Positions 17,901 to 25,149 of a stretch of DNA of 64,000 nt are shown here, piece by piece (within the stretch, counting starts at the first letter, position 1; every line of letters starts with the position of its first letter). Position numbers and translations under genes: made by a program. Under the pieces are notes generated by a model, which saw only the letters and a list, made by a program, of their open reading frames with translations, was not told the origin of the DNA and did no database searches. The stretch spans positions 1,054,001 to 1,118,000 of the forward strand of contig NZ_CP047176.1 in assembly GCF_009834225.1 (NCBI RefSeq), read 5' to 3'. This DNA comes from Rathayibacter sp. VKM Ac-2759. Its GTDB lineage: Bacteria > Actinomycetota > Actinomycetes > Actinomycetales > Microbacteriaceae.

Positions 17901-18394
17901 GGGTCGAGCCGGGCCTGCACGCCGTGCCGGTCGAGCACCACGGAGACACGACCTCCTCGGTCGACGAGGCGCGGCGCGTGGTCGAGATCGCCCGGTCGAT
18001 GATCGGCCGCTCCTGGGTCGACGAGCACGGCCCGCGGAGTCTCACCGCCGCAGACGTCATCGTGGTCGCCCCCTACAACGCGCAGGGCGGGCTGCTCCGT
18101 GCGGCGCTCGACGAGGCGGGTCTCGCCGAGACGATGGTCGGCACCGTCGATCTGTTCCAGGGCCGGGAGGCGGTGGTCGCCATCGTCTCGCTCGCGGCGT
18201 CCTCCGGCGCCGACGTCCCGCGGGGCCTCGAGTTCCTCCTGATGCCCAACCGGCTGAACGTCGCGATCTCGCGGGCGAAGTGGGCGGCCTACCTGGTGCA
18301 CTCGCCGGCGCTCGCCGCCTCGCCGCCCCACTCGATGGTGACCCTCGAGCGGCTGTCCCGGTTCATCCGCCTCCTCGAGGGCGCGGTCGGGTGA
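14966..18394 (+). CDS. Cas4/AddB-like nuclease, RNase H-like and SF1 helicase fusion (TM0106 family)
   Basis: A 1142-residue multidomain protein starting after GGAGGGAG. Residues 1-230 form a RecB/Cas4-type PD-(D/E)XK nuclease: Asp115, Asp129-Thr-Lys131, then QLAAYAEQM. Cys21 pairs with Cys214, Cys217 and Cys220 in the one-plus-three layout of Fe-S nucleases. Residues about 310-500 carry an RNase H-like fold with DFEGD (Asp315, Glu317) and DYNAYDCRST. Residues about 740-1142 are a superfamily 1 helicase with Walker A GPPGTGKT (765-772), IDEAGQF, GDPQQLPQ, QTYRMHP and VGTVDLFQGRE. It likely processes DNA ends or structured nucleic acid, but no cellular role is established. It is monocistronic, divergent from the MTHFR-like gene. 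Confidence 0.88.
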   Translation: MFVEDGRVITSPTDLSLWSACEWAVLRRLDAALGRAPRVVVEEDDMLVRTARLGDEHELRFLAELKESHRVVEFERPERSGYEAAAEAAVQAMREGVDVLYQATFFDGGFIGFSDFLLRTADGAYEVYDTKLARHAKIPALLQLAAYAEQMEARGVRVGPRVHLVLGDGSITSHELATIAPVQRVQRARLRAVVHERLAASEPLAWGDPRYVACGRCAYCTPEVHAHRDPIIVAGMRVDQRAKLAAAGVTTIDSLAASTGAVPGISAGTLESLRDQARLQLASEAAPGRPPVVELLDASVLDALPRPDPGDLFFDFEGDPLHSEDGHQWGLDYLFGLVDVDERFTAFWAHDLAAERRALLDFLAHLRERRAQNPGLHVYHYASYERTHLLSLAQRHGVGEEEVDALLRDGVLVDLYPVVRRALRVGSPSYSIKKLEPLYMGDDLRDAEGVTNAADSISAYVEAIALRSGPDPAEGERRLAEIADYNAYDCRSTLRLRDWLLSLAPERDDPLPLVEVDLPVPREPDPVAVALLASIEGVEPRDRTPDQTALALAAAAIDYHRREAKTFWQEHFDRLRQPLDDWADARDVVVVDRVEVVRDWSTPPRARTLSRELRVLGRLAPGSRLSVGAKPFLVYDSPAPPGAPSPGPGLRGASDRSEILALHDEDDRVVLLLKEGLRAGEEPHDDAPVALAPAPPPRATPQPEAIAEWGGEVLDALPELRPDPALDVLRRRPPAHVVPVDGGEVADAVVASLLALERATLAVQGPPGTGKTFVGSHVVARLVREHGWRVGVVGQSHSVVEHMLAAIVTRGVDPARVLKVPKAGSIAEVLAAATWTPVKNGAALAEAAAADGGCVIGGTAWTFANDGAVPRRSLDLLVIDEAGQFSLAPTIAASTATQRLLLLGDPQQLPQVSQGSHPEPVDTSALGWLADGHDVLPPEYGYFLAQTYRMHPALTAAVSELSYEGALRSRAPGERLLEGVEPGLHAVPVEHHGDTTSSVDEARRVVEIARSMIGRSWVDEHGPRSLTAADVIVVAPYNAQGGLLRAALDEAGLAETMVGTVDLFQGREAVVAIVSLAASSGADVPRGLEFLLMPNRLNVAISRAKWAAYLVHSPALAASPPHSMVTLERLSRFIRLLEGAVG

Positions 18395-18470
18395 CGGAAT
18401 CAGTGGCGACCACGGGTCGTCTGCCTCGTTCTGCTCCGTCCACGGTCTTCTCCGCGGTGGAATCCGTCGC

Positions 18471-18476
18471 TACGGT
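18471..18476 (+). promoter_or_regulatory. -10-like hexamer TACGGT, leaderless start
   Basis: TACGGT lies 6 nt before the ATG at 18483, which fits a leaderless transcript. No clear -35 is seen. Confidence 0.5.
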
Positions 18477-18482
18477 GGTCGC

Positions 18483-19799
18483 ATGAGAATCCTCCTGGTC
18501 GGCGCCGGCGGCGTCGGCGACGCCATCGCCAAGATCGCCGCGCGCCGCTCCTTCTTCGAGCAGATCATCGTCTGCGACTACGAGCTCGACCGGGCCGAGC
18601 GCACCGTCGCCTGGATCGCCGAGCGCCACGGGCAGGAGGGGGTCGAGAACCGCTTCGTCGCCGCCCGCATCGACGCCTCCGACGCCGAGAGCGTCGAGAC
18701 CGTCGCCCGCGCCCACCGGGCGACCCACGTGATGAACGCCGTCGAGCCCAAGTTCGTGCCGACCATCTTCGCCGGGGCGCTCGCGGCCGGCGCCGACTAC
18801 CTCGACATGGCGATGAGCCTCTCGCGTCCGCACCCGCTCGAGCCGCACGCGCAGACCGGGCTGAAGCTCGGCGACGAGCAGTTCGCCGCCGCGGGCGCGT
18901 GGGAGTCGGCCGGGCGCCTGGCCCTCGTGGGCATGGGCGTCGAGCCGGGGCTCTCCGACGTCTTCGCGCGCTACGCCTCCGACCACCTCTTCGACGAGAT
19001 CGACGAGCTCGGCGTCCGCGACGGAGCGAACCTGGTGGTCCGCGACGAGAGCGGCGCCGAGATCTTCGCGCCCTCCTTCTCGATCTGGACGACCATCGAG
19101 GAGTGCCTGAACCCTCCGGTGATCTACGAGGAGGAGCGCGGCTGGTTCACCACCCCGCCCTTCTCCGAGCCGGAGGTCTTCGAGTTCCCCGAGGGCATCG
19201 GCCCGGTCGAGTGCGTCAACGTCGAGCACGAGGAGGTGCTGCTGATGCCGCGCTGGCTCGACGCGAAGCGCGTCACCTTCAAGTACGGACTGGGCGAGGA
19301 GTTCATCGGCGTCCTGCGCACCCTGAACCTCCTCGGACTCGACCGCACCGAGCCGATCCGGGTGCGCTCCGCCGAGGGCCCGGTGATGGTCGCGCCGCGC
19401 GACGTCGTCGCCGCCGCCCTGCCCGACCCGGCGAGCATCGGCCCGCGGATGACCGGCAAGACCTGCGCGGGCCTCTGGGTCAGCGGCACGAAGGACGGCG
19501 CGCACCGCGAGGTGTACCTGTACCACGTGAGCGACAACGAGTGGACGATGGCCGAGTACGGCGCCCAGTGCGTCGTCTGGCAGACCGCGCTCAACCCGGT
19601 GGTCGCGCTCGAGATGCTGGCGACCGGTGCGTGGTCCGGCTCCGGGGTGCTCGGCCCCGAGGCCTTCGACGCGGAGCCGTTCCTCGAGCTGATGGCTCGG
19701 CCTCTCGCCGACGGCGGCTACGGCCAGTCCTGGCACCTCCGCGAGGACACCGGCGCCGCCGCGACGGCAGGGGGCGGAGCGGGAGCGAGCCGAGCCTAG
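18483..19799 (+). CDS. Saccharopine dehydrogenase-family oxidoreductase
   Basis: A 438-residue enzyme with an N-terminal NAD(P)-binding Rossmann fold (RILLVGAGGVGDAIAKIA) and the saccharopine dehydrogenase C-terminal domain. Related enzymes reduce or oxidise amino-acid adducts such as saccharopine or carboxynorspermidine, and many are unassigned. Family signs include VMNAVEPKFVPTIF, VGMGVEPGLSDVFARYA and SGTKDG near the end. The substrate cannot be fixed from sequence or context. Its TAG stop forms part of the TAGGCT hexamer that precedes the next gene, so the two genes are tightly packed but may have separate promoters. Confidence 0.85.
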   Translation: MRILLVGAGGVGDAIAKIAARRSFFEQIIVCDYELDRAERTVAWIAERHGQEGVENRFVAARIDASDAESVETVARAHRATHVMNAVEPKFVPTIFAGALAAGADYLDMAMSLSRPHPLEPHAQTGLKLGDEQFAAAGAWESAGRLALVGMGVEPGLSDVFARYASDHLFDEIDELGVRDGANLVVRDESGAEIFAPSFSIWTTIEECLNPPVIYEEERGWFTTPPFSEPEVFEFPEGIGPVECVNVEHEEVLLMPRWLDAKRVTFKYGLGEEFIGVLRTLNLLGLDRTEPIRVRSAEGPVMVAPRDVVAAALPDPASIGPRMTGKTCAGLWVSGTKDGAHREVYLYHVSDNEWTMAEYGAQCVVWQTALNPVVALEMLATGAWSGSGVLGPEAFDAEPFLELMARPLADGGYGQSWHLREDTGAAATAGGGAGASRA

Positions 19800-19802
19800 G
19801 CT
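19797..19802 (+). promoter_or_regulatory. -10-like hexamer TAGGCT, leaderless start
   Basis: TAGGCT overlaps the TAG stop of the upstream gene and lies 6 nt before the ATG at 19809. Confidence 0.5.
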
Positions 19803-19808
19803 GGGCGC

Positions 19809-21671
19809 ATGAGCAACGACGACGGGCTCGCCTCGGCGCGGGACGACGCGCGCGCGGCCCTGGAGGCCGCCCGTGCACTGCAGGCCCAGGCCGCGGCGGC
19901 ACTCGAGCGGGCGGAGGCGGCAGCGGCGGCCCTCGAGGCCGTGAGCGGTCCGGAGGAGGCGGCGGCCGTCGTCGACGACGTGCGGCTGGTCGCAGCGGCC
20001 CCGGAGGCGCCTGCCGCGCCGGGCCCGCTCCCCGAGCCGGCGGTCGACTCCGTCCGCGCCGGCTACGCCTTCGCCGGCCCCGACCTCGAGCTCGGCGCCC
20101 TCGTCAACGGCGAGGCCCGCATCGACGTGCCGATCCGGATCCCGCTCGGGATGCTCAACCGGCACGGCCTCGTCGCCGGGGCGACCGGAACCGGCAAGAC
20201 CAAGACGCTGCAGGTGCTCGCCGAGCAGCTCTCGGCGCACGGCGTCCCGGTCTTCGCCGCCGACATCAAGGGCGACCTCTCGGGTCTCGCGACGCCCGGC
20301 ACCGCGAACGACTCCCTCCTCGCGCGCACCCGCACCATCGGCCAGGACTGGGTCGCGAAGGCGGCGCCCGCCGAGTACTTCGCGCTCGGCGGCATCGGCA
20401 CGGGCGTGCCCGTCCGCGCGACCGTCACCGGCTTCGGGCCGCTGCTGCTCTCCAAGGTCCTCGGCCTCAACCACACCCAGGAGTCGAGCCTCGGCCTGGT
20501 CTTCCACTACGCCGAGTCCGCGGGTCTCCCGCTCGTCGACCTGTCCGATCTCCGCGCCGTCCTCACCTACCTCGTCGGCGACGAGGGCAAGGCGGAGCTC
20601 GCCGAGCTGGGCGGCCTGTCGAAGGCGACGGCGGGCGTGATCCTCCGCGAGCTGATCGCGTTCGCCGACCAGGGCGCCGACGTCTTCTTCGGCGAGCCCG
20701 AGATCGACACCGCCGAGTTCCTCCGCTCGACGCCCGAGGGCCGCGGGGTCGTCAGCCTGCTCGAGGTGCCCGGAGTCGCCGACCGGCCGGCGCTGTTCTC
20801 GACCTTCCTGATGTGGCTGCTCGCCGACCTCTTCAACGACCTGCCCGAGGTCGGCGACCTCGACCGTCCGAAGCTCGTCTTCTTCTTCGACGAGGCGCAC
20901 CTGCTCTTCCGGGACGCGTCGAAGGACTTCCTCGCGGCGATCACCCAGACCGTGCGGCTGATCCGCTCGAAGGGCGTCGGCATCGTCTTCGTCACTCAGA
21001 CGCCCAAGGACGTGCCCGGCGACGTGCTCGCCCAGCTCGGCTCGCGGATCCAGCACCAGCTGCGCGCCCACACGCCCGACGACGCGAAGGCGCTGCGCGC
21101 GACCGTCTCGACCTACCCCGAGTCCGACTACGACCTCGGCGAGATCCTGCAGGCCCTCCCGATCGGCGAGGCCGTCGTCACCGTGATGAACGAGCGCGGG
21201 GCCCCGACTCCGGTCGCATGGACCCGCCTGCGCGCACCGCAGGGCTCGATGTCGCCGACCCCCGAGGCCGAGCGCGAGGCGAGCGTCCAGCGCTCGCCGC
21301 TGCTCGCCCGCTACGGCACGCCGCTCGACCGCGACTCCGCCCGCGAGATCCTGACCCGCCGCCTCGACGCCGCCGCCGAGGCCGAGGAGGCGCGGACCGC
21401 CGCCGAGGAGCGCGCCGCCGAGGAGGCCCGCGCCGCGAAGGAGCGCGCCCGCGAGGAGGTCCGCCTCGCCAAGGAGCGCGCCACCGCCCAGCGCCGCGCC
21501 GACGAGGCCGCCGAGCGCTCCCGCCGCCGCACCGCGCCCCGCTCGACCTCCACCCGCACCCCGCGCCGCGACAAGACCGTCGTCGAGCAGGTCCTCGGCT
21601 CCTCGGCCGGCTCCACACTGCTCCGCGAAGTCGTCCGCGGCATCTTCGGCACAGCCCGCCGCCGTCGATGA
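19809..21671 (+). CDS. HerA-like ATPase, DUF853 family
   Basis: A 620-residue ATPase. Residues 1-60 are Ala/Glu-rich and probably coiled coil. The ATPase core has Walker A GATGTGKT, then ADIKGDLSGLA, Walker B LVFFFDEAHLLF, and a sensor-like IVFVTQTPKDVP. The C-terminal third (about residues 510-600) is rich in Ala, Glu and Arg and again coiled-coil-like. The family (helicase HerA-like, C-terminal domain) is common in bacteria, but its job is unclear; DNA pumping or end processing is suggested by kinship with HerA and FtsK. No NurA-like nuclease partner is adjacent. No stop-linked partner follows; a 43-bp repeat lies shortly downstream. Confidence 0.85.
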   Translation: MSNDDGLASARDDARAALEAARALQAQAAAALERAEAAAAALEAVSGPEEAAAVVDDVRLVAAAPEAPAAPGPLPEPAVDSVRAGYAFAGPDLELGALVNGEARIDVPIRIPLGMLNRHGLVAGATGTGKTKTLQVLAEQLSAHGVPVFAADIKGDLSGLATPGTANDSLLARTRTIGQDWVAKAAPAEYFALGGIGTGVPVRATVTGFGPLLLSKVLGLNHTQESSLGLVFHYAESAGLPLVDLSDLRAVLTYLVGDEGKAELAELGGLSKATAGVILRELIAFADQGADVFFGEPEIDTAEFLRSTPEGRGVVSLLEVPGVADRPALFSTFLMWLLADLFNDLPEVGDLDRPKLVFFFDEAHLLFRDASKDFLAAITQTVRLIRSKGVGIVFVTQTPKDVPGDVLAQLGSRIQHQLRAHTPDDAKALRATVSTYPESDYDLGEILQALPIGEAVVTVMNERGAPTPVAWTRLRAPQGSMSPTPEAEREASVQRSPLLARYGTPLDRDSAREILTRRLDAAAEAEEARTAAEERAAEEARAAKERAREEVRLAKERATAQRRADEAAERSRRRTAPRSTSTRTPRRDKTVVEQVLGSSAGSTLLREVVRGIFGTARRRR

Positions 21672-21697
21672 GCCCCGCGGTCCCTCCTCCCGTTGCC

Positions 21698-21740
21698 TGC
21701 TGATCGAGTAGCCCGCGGAGCGGGCGTATCGAGATCCACC
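21698..21740 (+). repeat. 43-bp dispersed repeat, copy A
   Basis: This 43-bp unit begins TGCTGATCGAGTAG and ends TATCGAGATCCACC, with an internal GCCCGC-GGA-GCGGGC hairpin. It matches the copy at 26620-26662 at 42 of 43 positions. It follows the DUF853 gene. I recall similar units scattered through Microbacteriaceae genomes. Confidence 0.85.
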
Positions 21741-21788
21741 ACCGCCGGCAGTCGAGTCGCTCAGCTCCGCCGCCCCACCGGCGCACCC

Positions 21789-21810
21789 CGCTAACGCCCG
21801 CGTGTTAGCG
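21789..21810. promoter_or_regulatory. Candidate TetR autoregulatory operator over the -10
   Basis: CGCTAAC (21789-21795) and GTTAGCG (21804-21810) form an inverted repeat with an 8-nt spacer. The right arm overlaps TAGCGT, a -10-like hexamer 7 nt before the TetR ATG. Confidence 0.65.
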
Positions 21811-21818
21811 TCGGCAAC

Positions 21819-22499
21819 ATGATCGAGAGCCCGACGACCCGCGACCGCATCCTCCGGGCGACCGCCGAGCTCCTGGCCGAGGGCGGGCGCGACGCCGTCT
21901 CGACCCGCGCGATCAGCTCGGCCGCCGGCGTCCAGGCGCCCACCATCTACCGCACCTTCGGCGACCTCCGGGGCCTCCTCGACTCCGTCGCCGCCGCCGG
22001 GTTCGGCGCGGCGCAGGCCGAGTTCGAGCGCGTGGATCCGCCGGCCGACCCGGTCGACGCGCTGCGCGCCGCGTGGGACCACCACGTCGCCTTCGGTCTC
22101 GCGGAGCCCCACCTCTACGCGCTGATGTTCACCGCGCGCCCGGGGGAGGAGTCGGAGGCGGCCCGCCACGCCCGCGGCGTCCTCCTCGCGCACGTCCACG
22201 CCGTCGCCGAGGCCGGCCGCCTCACCGTCGACGTCGAGCGCGCGGCGCGCCTGCTGCAGTCCGCCGCCCTCGGCTGCACCCTGACCCTCACAGCCGACGG
22301 CGACGACGAGCTCTCGTCGCGCTCCCGCGAGGCGGTCCTCGCCGCGATCACGACCCAGGAGGCGGGCCCCGCCGATCCCGCGGCCCGCGCGGTCGTCGCC
22401 CACGCCGTCGCCCTGCGCACCGCCCTGCCGGCGATCGACGCCCTGAGCGCGGGGGAGCGGGGCCTACTCGAGGAGTGGCTCGACCGCCTGGCGCACTGA
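21819..22499 (+). CDS. TetR-family regulator
   Basis: A 226-residue protein with an N-terminal helix-turn-helix (TRDRILRATAELLAEGG, then VSTRAISSAAGVQAPTIYRTF) and a helical ligand-binding C terminus. The recognition helix PTIYRTFGD is typical. An inverted repeat overlapping its own promoter suggests autorepression. There is no divergent partner; the next gene on this strand is beyond the tRNA and SRP RNA genes. Its targets are probably elsewhere. Ligand unknown. Confidence 0.87.
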   Translation: MIESPTTRDRILRATAELLAEGGRDAVSTRAISSAAGVQAPTIYRTFGDLRGLLDSVAAAGFGAAQAEFERVDPPADPVDALRAAWDHHVAFGLAEPHLYALMFTARPGEESEAARHARGVLLAHVHAVAEAGRLTVDVERAARLLQSAALGCTLTLTADGDDELSSRSREAVLAAITTQEAGPADPAARAVVAHAVALRTALPAIDALSAGERGLLEEWLDRLAH

Positions 22500-22515
22500 G
22501 CGCCCGGAAACAGCA

Positions 22516-22553
22516 AACGGCGCCGCGCGCTGGCGAGAGCGTGCGACGCCGTT
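22516..22553 (-). terminator. Terminator-like hairpin downstream of tRNA-Ser
   Basis: AACGGCG...GCGCGC and GCGTGCG...GCCGTT arms pair with a small internal mismatch around an 8-nt loop. On the minus strand this follows the tRNA 3' end by about 4 nt. Confidence 0.6.
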
Positions 22554-22556
22554 CGG

Positions 22557-22641
22557 CGGAGGATGGGGGATTCGAACCCCCGAGGGCTTTCACCCAACAC
22601 GCTTTCCAAGCGTGCGCCATAGGCCACTAGGCGAATCCTCC
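22557..22641 (-). tRNA. tRNA-Ser (anticodon GGA)
   Basis: The complement gives a type II tRNA of 85 nt. The acceptor arm is GGAGGAT pairing with ATCCTCC plus discriminator G. The anticodon stem is CACGC/GCGTG with loop TTGGAAA. An extended variable arm typical of serine tRNA and a T arm with GGTTCGAATCC follow. The 3' CCA is not encoded. It reads UCC (and UCU) codons. Confidence 0.95.
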
Positions 22642-22743
22642 AGGCGCGACCGTGATCGCGACCTGAAGCACACTACCCGAAACCGACCGGCGCCGCTGAC
22701 CACGAGCGTCCGCAGGCCCGCGCGATCGGGTTAGACTGTCTCC

Positions 22744-22832
22744 CGGCTCCCCGCGTGGCGCCATCCAGGCCAACTCCCCCAGGGCGGAAACGCAGCAAGG
22801 GTAACCGGGCTCTGGCGGGTGCGCGGGGGGTC
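22744..22832 (+). ncRNA. ffs: Signal recognition particle RNA, small 4.5S type
   Basis: The segment folds as one hairpin with outer arms GCTCCCCGCG and CGCGGGGGGT, and carries the conserved SRP domain IV core with GGCGGAAACGCAGCAAGG near the tip. This RNA binds Ffh and helps deliver membrane proteins to the translocon. A TTAGACT hexamer 10-15 nt upstream (22731-22737) is a plausible -10. Ends are approximate to a few bases. Confidence 0.92.
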
Positions 22833-22938
22833 TTCTTCGTTTCTGCGGGCGTCTCCGCGTGCTTCCTCCACAGTCCGCCTCGGCTGCACGCTCTCCCATC
22901 CCGGGGCGCCTGCCCAGCCACGCCCGAGGCCCCCTCGG

Positions 22939-22944
22939 TAGGCT
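22939..22944 (+). promoter_or_regulatory. -10-like hexamer TAGGCT, leaderless start of pta
   Basis: TAGGCT lies 7 nt before the ATG at 22952, and no Shine-Dalgarno sequence is visible, so pta is probably leaderless. Confidence 0.55.
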
Positions 22945-22951
22945 TGCGCCG

Positions 22952-25096
22952 ATGGTTCAGAGCATCTACATCTCGTCCGCCGAAGGTCATTCCGGCAAGT
23001 CCACGGTCGCCCTCGGCGTCCTCGACCTGCTCAGCAGTCAGGTGCAGCGGGTGGGCGTCTTCCGTCCGATCGCACGCTCCGCCTCCGAGCCCGACTACGT
23101 GCTCGAGATGCTGCTGGGCCACTCCGACTCGGGGCTCGCGTACGACGACTGCATCGGCGTCACGTACGAGGACGTGCACGCCGACGGCGAGGCCGCGCTC
23201 TCGCGGATCGTCGAGCGCTACAAGGGCGTCGAGGCGCAGTGCGACGCGGTCGTCATCCTCGGCTCCGACTACACCGACGTCGGCAGCCCCACGGAGCTCG
23301 GCTACAACGCCCGTGTCGCCGCCAACCTCGGAGCCCCGGTGCTGCTCGTGCTCACCGGCCGCGACCCGTCCCGCAGCGAGCAGCTCGGTCAGGCGCCGGC
23401 GCGCACTCCCGAGGAGATGCGCCAGATCACCGAGCTCGCCGCCGTCGAGCTGCGCACCGCGCACGCGACGCTCATCGGCGTCATCGCCAACCGTGCCGAT
23501 CCCGAGACCGCTCCGGCGGCCGTGGAGGCGATCCGCTCCGCTCTCCCGGTCCCCGTCCCCGTCTGGGCGATCCGCGAGGACCCGTTCCTCGTCGCCCCGA
23601 GCTTCTCGCGCCTCGTCGAGGTCGTCGACGGGGTCGTGGTCGCCGGCGATCCCGACCTGCTCGGCCGCGAGGTGCTCGGCGTCGTCGTCGCCGGCATGTC
23701 GATGGTCAACGTCCTGCCCCGCCTCATGGAGGGCGGGGTCGTCATCGTCCCGGGCGACCGCCCCGAGGTGGTGCTCGCCGTGATCATGGCGCACGCCTCC
23801 GGCAACTTCCCGACGGTCTCGGGCATCATCCTCAACGGCGGCTTCGAGCTGCAGGAGCCGATCGTCCGCCTCATCGAGGGCGTCGACAACAGGCTCCCGA
23901 TCGTGATGACCGAGCTCGGCACCTACGACACCGCGGTGCGCGTCACCGCCGCCCGTGGTCGCCTGGCCGCCGACTCGCCCCGCAAGCGCGACACCTCCCT
24001 CGCCCTCTTCGAGGAGGCGATCGACGCCGTCGAGCTGCTCACGCTCCTCGACGTCGGCCGCTCCGAGGTCGTCACTCCGCTGATGTTCGAGTACGGGCTC
24101 ATCGAGCGCGCCCGCATCGCCGACCGGCACATCGTGCTGCCCGAGGGCGGCGACGACCGCATCCTCCGCGCCGCCGCGACCGTGCTCAAGCGCGGCATCG
24201 CCCGCCTGACGATCCTCGGCGAGGAGCCCGAGGTGCGCGGCCGCGCCGCCGCCCTCGGCCTCGACATCGACGCCGCCCGCGTGCTCAGCACGCACGACCC
24301 CGAGCACCGCGCGCGCTTCGCCGACGAGTACGCGAAGATCCGCGCGCACAAGGGCATCACCTACGACCACGCCTACGACACGGTCACCGACGTCTCGTAC
24401 TTCGGCACGATGATGGTGCAGCTCGGCCTCGCCGACGGCATGGTCTCGGGAGCCGCGCACACCACCGCGCACACCATCCGCCCCGGCTTCGAGATCATCA
24501 AGACCAGCCCCGGCGTCTCGGTCGTCTCGAGCGTGTTCCTGATGGCGCTCGCCGATCGCGTGCTCGTCTACGGCGACTGCGCGGTCAACCCCGACCCCAC
24601 CGAGGCGCAGCTCGCCGACATCGCCATCTCCTCGGCCGAGACGGCGCAGCAGTTCGGCATCGACCCGCGGATCGCGATGCTCTCGTACTCCACGGGCGAG
24701 AGCGGAGCGGGCGCCGACGTCGAGAAGGTCCGCGCGGCCACCGCGCTCGTGCGCGAGCGCCGGCCCGACCTGCTCGTCGAGGGCCCCATCCAGTACGACG
24801 CCGCGGCCGATGCGGCCGTCGCCGCGTCGAAGATGCCCGGATCCCAGGTCGCCGGCCGCGCGACGGTGTTCATCTTCCCCGACCTCAACACGGGCAACAA
24901 CACCTACAAGGCCGTGCAGCGCTCCGCCGGCGCCGTCGCCATCGGCCCGGTCCTGCAGGGGCTCCGCAAGCCGGTCAACGACCTCTCGCGCGGCGCGCTC
25001 GTGCAGGACATCGTCAACACCGTCGCGATCACCGCGATCCAGGCGGCGACGCAGGCCATCGTGCCGCCGACCTCCGCCATCCCCGTCGTGCGCTGA
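22952..25096 (+). CDS. pta: Phosphate acetyltransferase
   Basis: A 714-residue long-form Pta, which interconverts acetyl-CoA and acetyl phosphate. The N-terminal half has a P-loop-like SAEGHSGKST and a DRTGG-type region, as in the long enzymes of E. coli. The C-terminal catalytic PTA/PTB domain spans about residues 390-705, with GMVSGAAHTTAHTIRPGFEI (part), SYSTGESG and QYDAAADAAVAASKMPGS (part). The ATG at 22952 starts the conserved sequence; an upstream in-frame ATG at 22859 would overlap the region just after the SRP RNA and is unlikely. ackA follows after 53 nt, forming the usual acetate operon. Confidence 0.96.
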   Translation: MVQSIYISSAEGHSGKSTVALGVLDLLSSQVQRVGVFRPIARSASEPDYVLEMLLGHSDSGLAYDDCIGVTYEDVHADGEAALSRIVERYKGVEAQCDAVVILGSDYTDVGSPTELGYNARVAANLGAPVLLVLTGRDPSRSEQLGQAPARTPEEMRQITELAAVELRTAHATLIGVIANRADPETAPAAVEAIRSALPVPVPVWAIREDPFLVAPSFSRLVEVVDGVVVAGDPDLLGREVLGVVVAGMSMVNVLPRLMEGGVVIVPGDRPEVVLAVIMAHASGNFPTVSGIILNGGFELQEPIVRLIEGVDNRLPIVMTELGTYDTAVRVTAARGRLAADSPRKRDTSLALFEEAIDAVELLTLLDVGRSEVVTPLMFEYGLIERARIADRHIVLPEGGDDRILRAAATVLKRGIARLTILGEEPEVRGRAAALGLDIDAARVLSTHDPEHRARFADEYAKIRAHKGITYDHAYDTVTDVSYFGTMMVQLGLADGMVSGAAHTTAHTIRPGFEIIKTSPGVSVVSSVFLMALADRVLVYGDCAVNPDPTEAQLADIAISSAETAQQFGIDPRIAMLSYSTGESGAGADVEKVRAATALVRERRPDLLVEGPIQYDAAADAAVAASKMPGSQVAGRATVFIFPDLNTGNNTYKAVQRSAGAVAIGPVLQGLRKPVNDLSRGALVQDIVNTVAITAIQAATQAIVPPTSAIPVVR

Positions 25097-25149
25097 CGGC
25101 CACCCGCCCGAGCGCCCCACCCGACCCCGATCACCCCAGGAGTCCCATC

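Noticed and set aside
14882..18331. Long upstream extension of the MTHFR-like frame
   Set aside because: The frame stays open because it is antisense to the nuclease/helicase gene. Homology starts only at 14881.
18363..22403. Open frame of over 1300 codons on the minus strand
   Set aside because: It lies opposite four plus-strand genes with clear homology. Such antisense frames arise from GC-biased codons; its translation has no recognisable domains.
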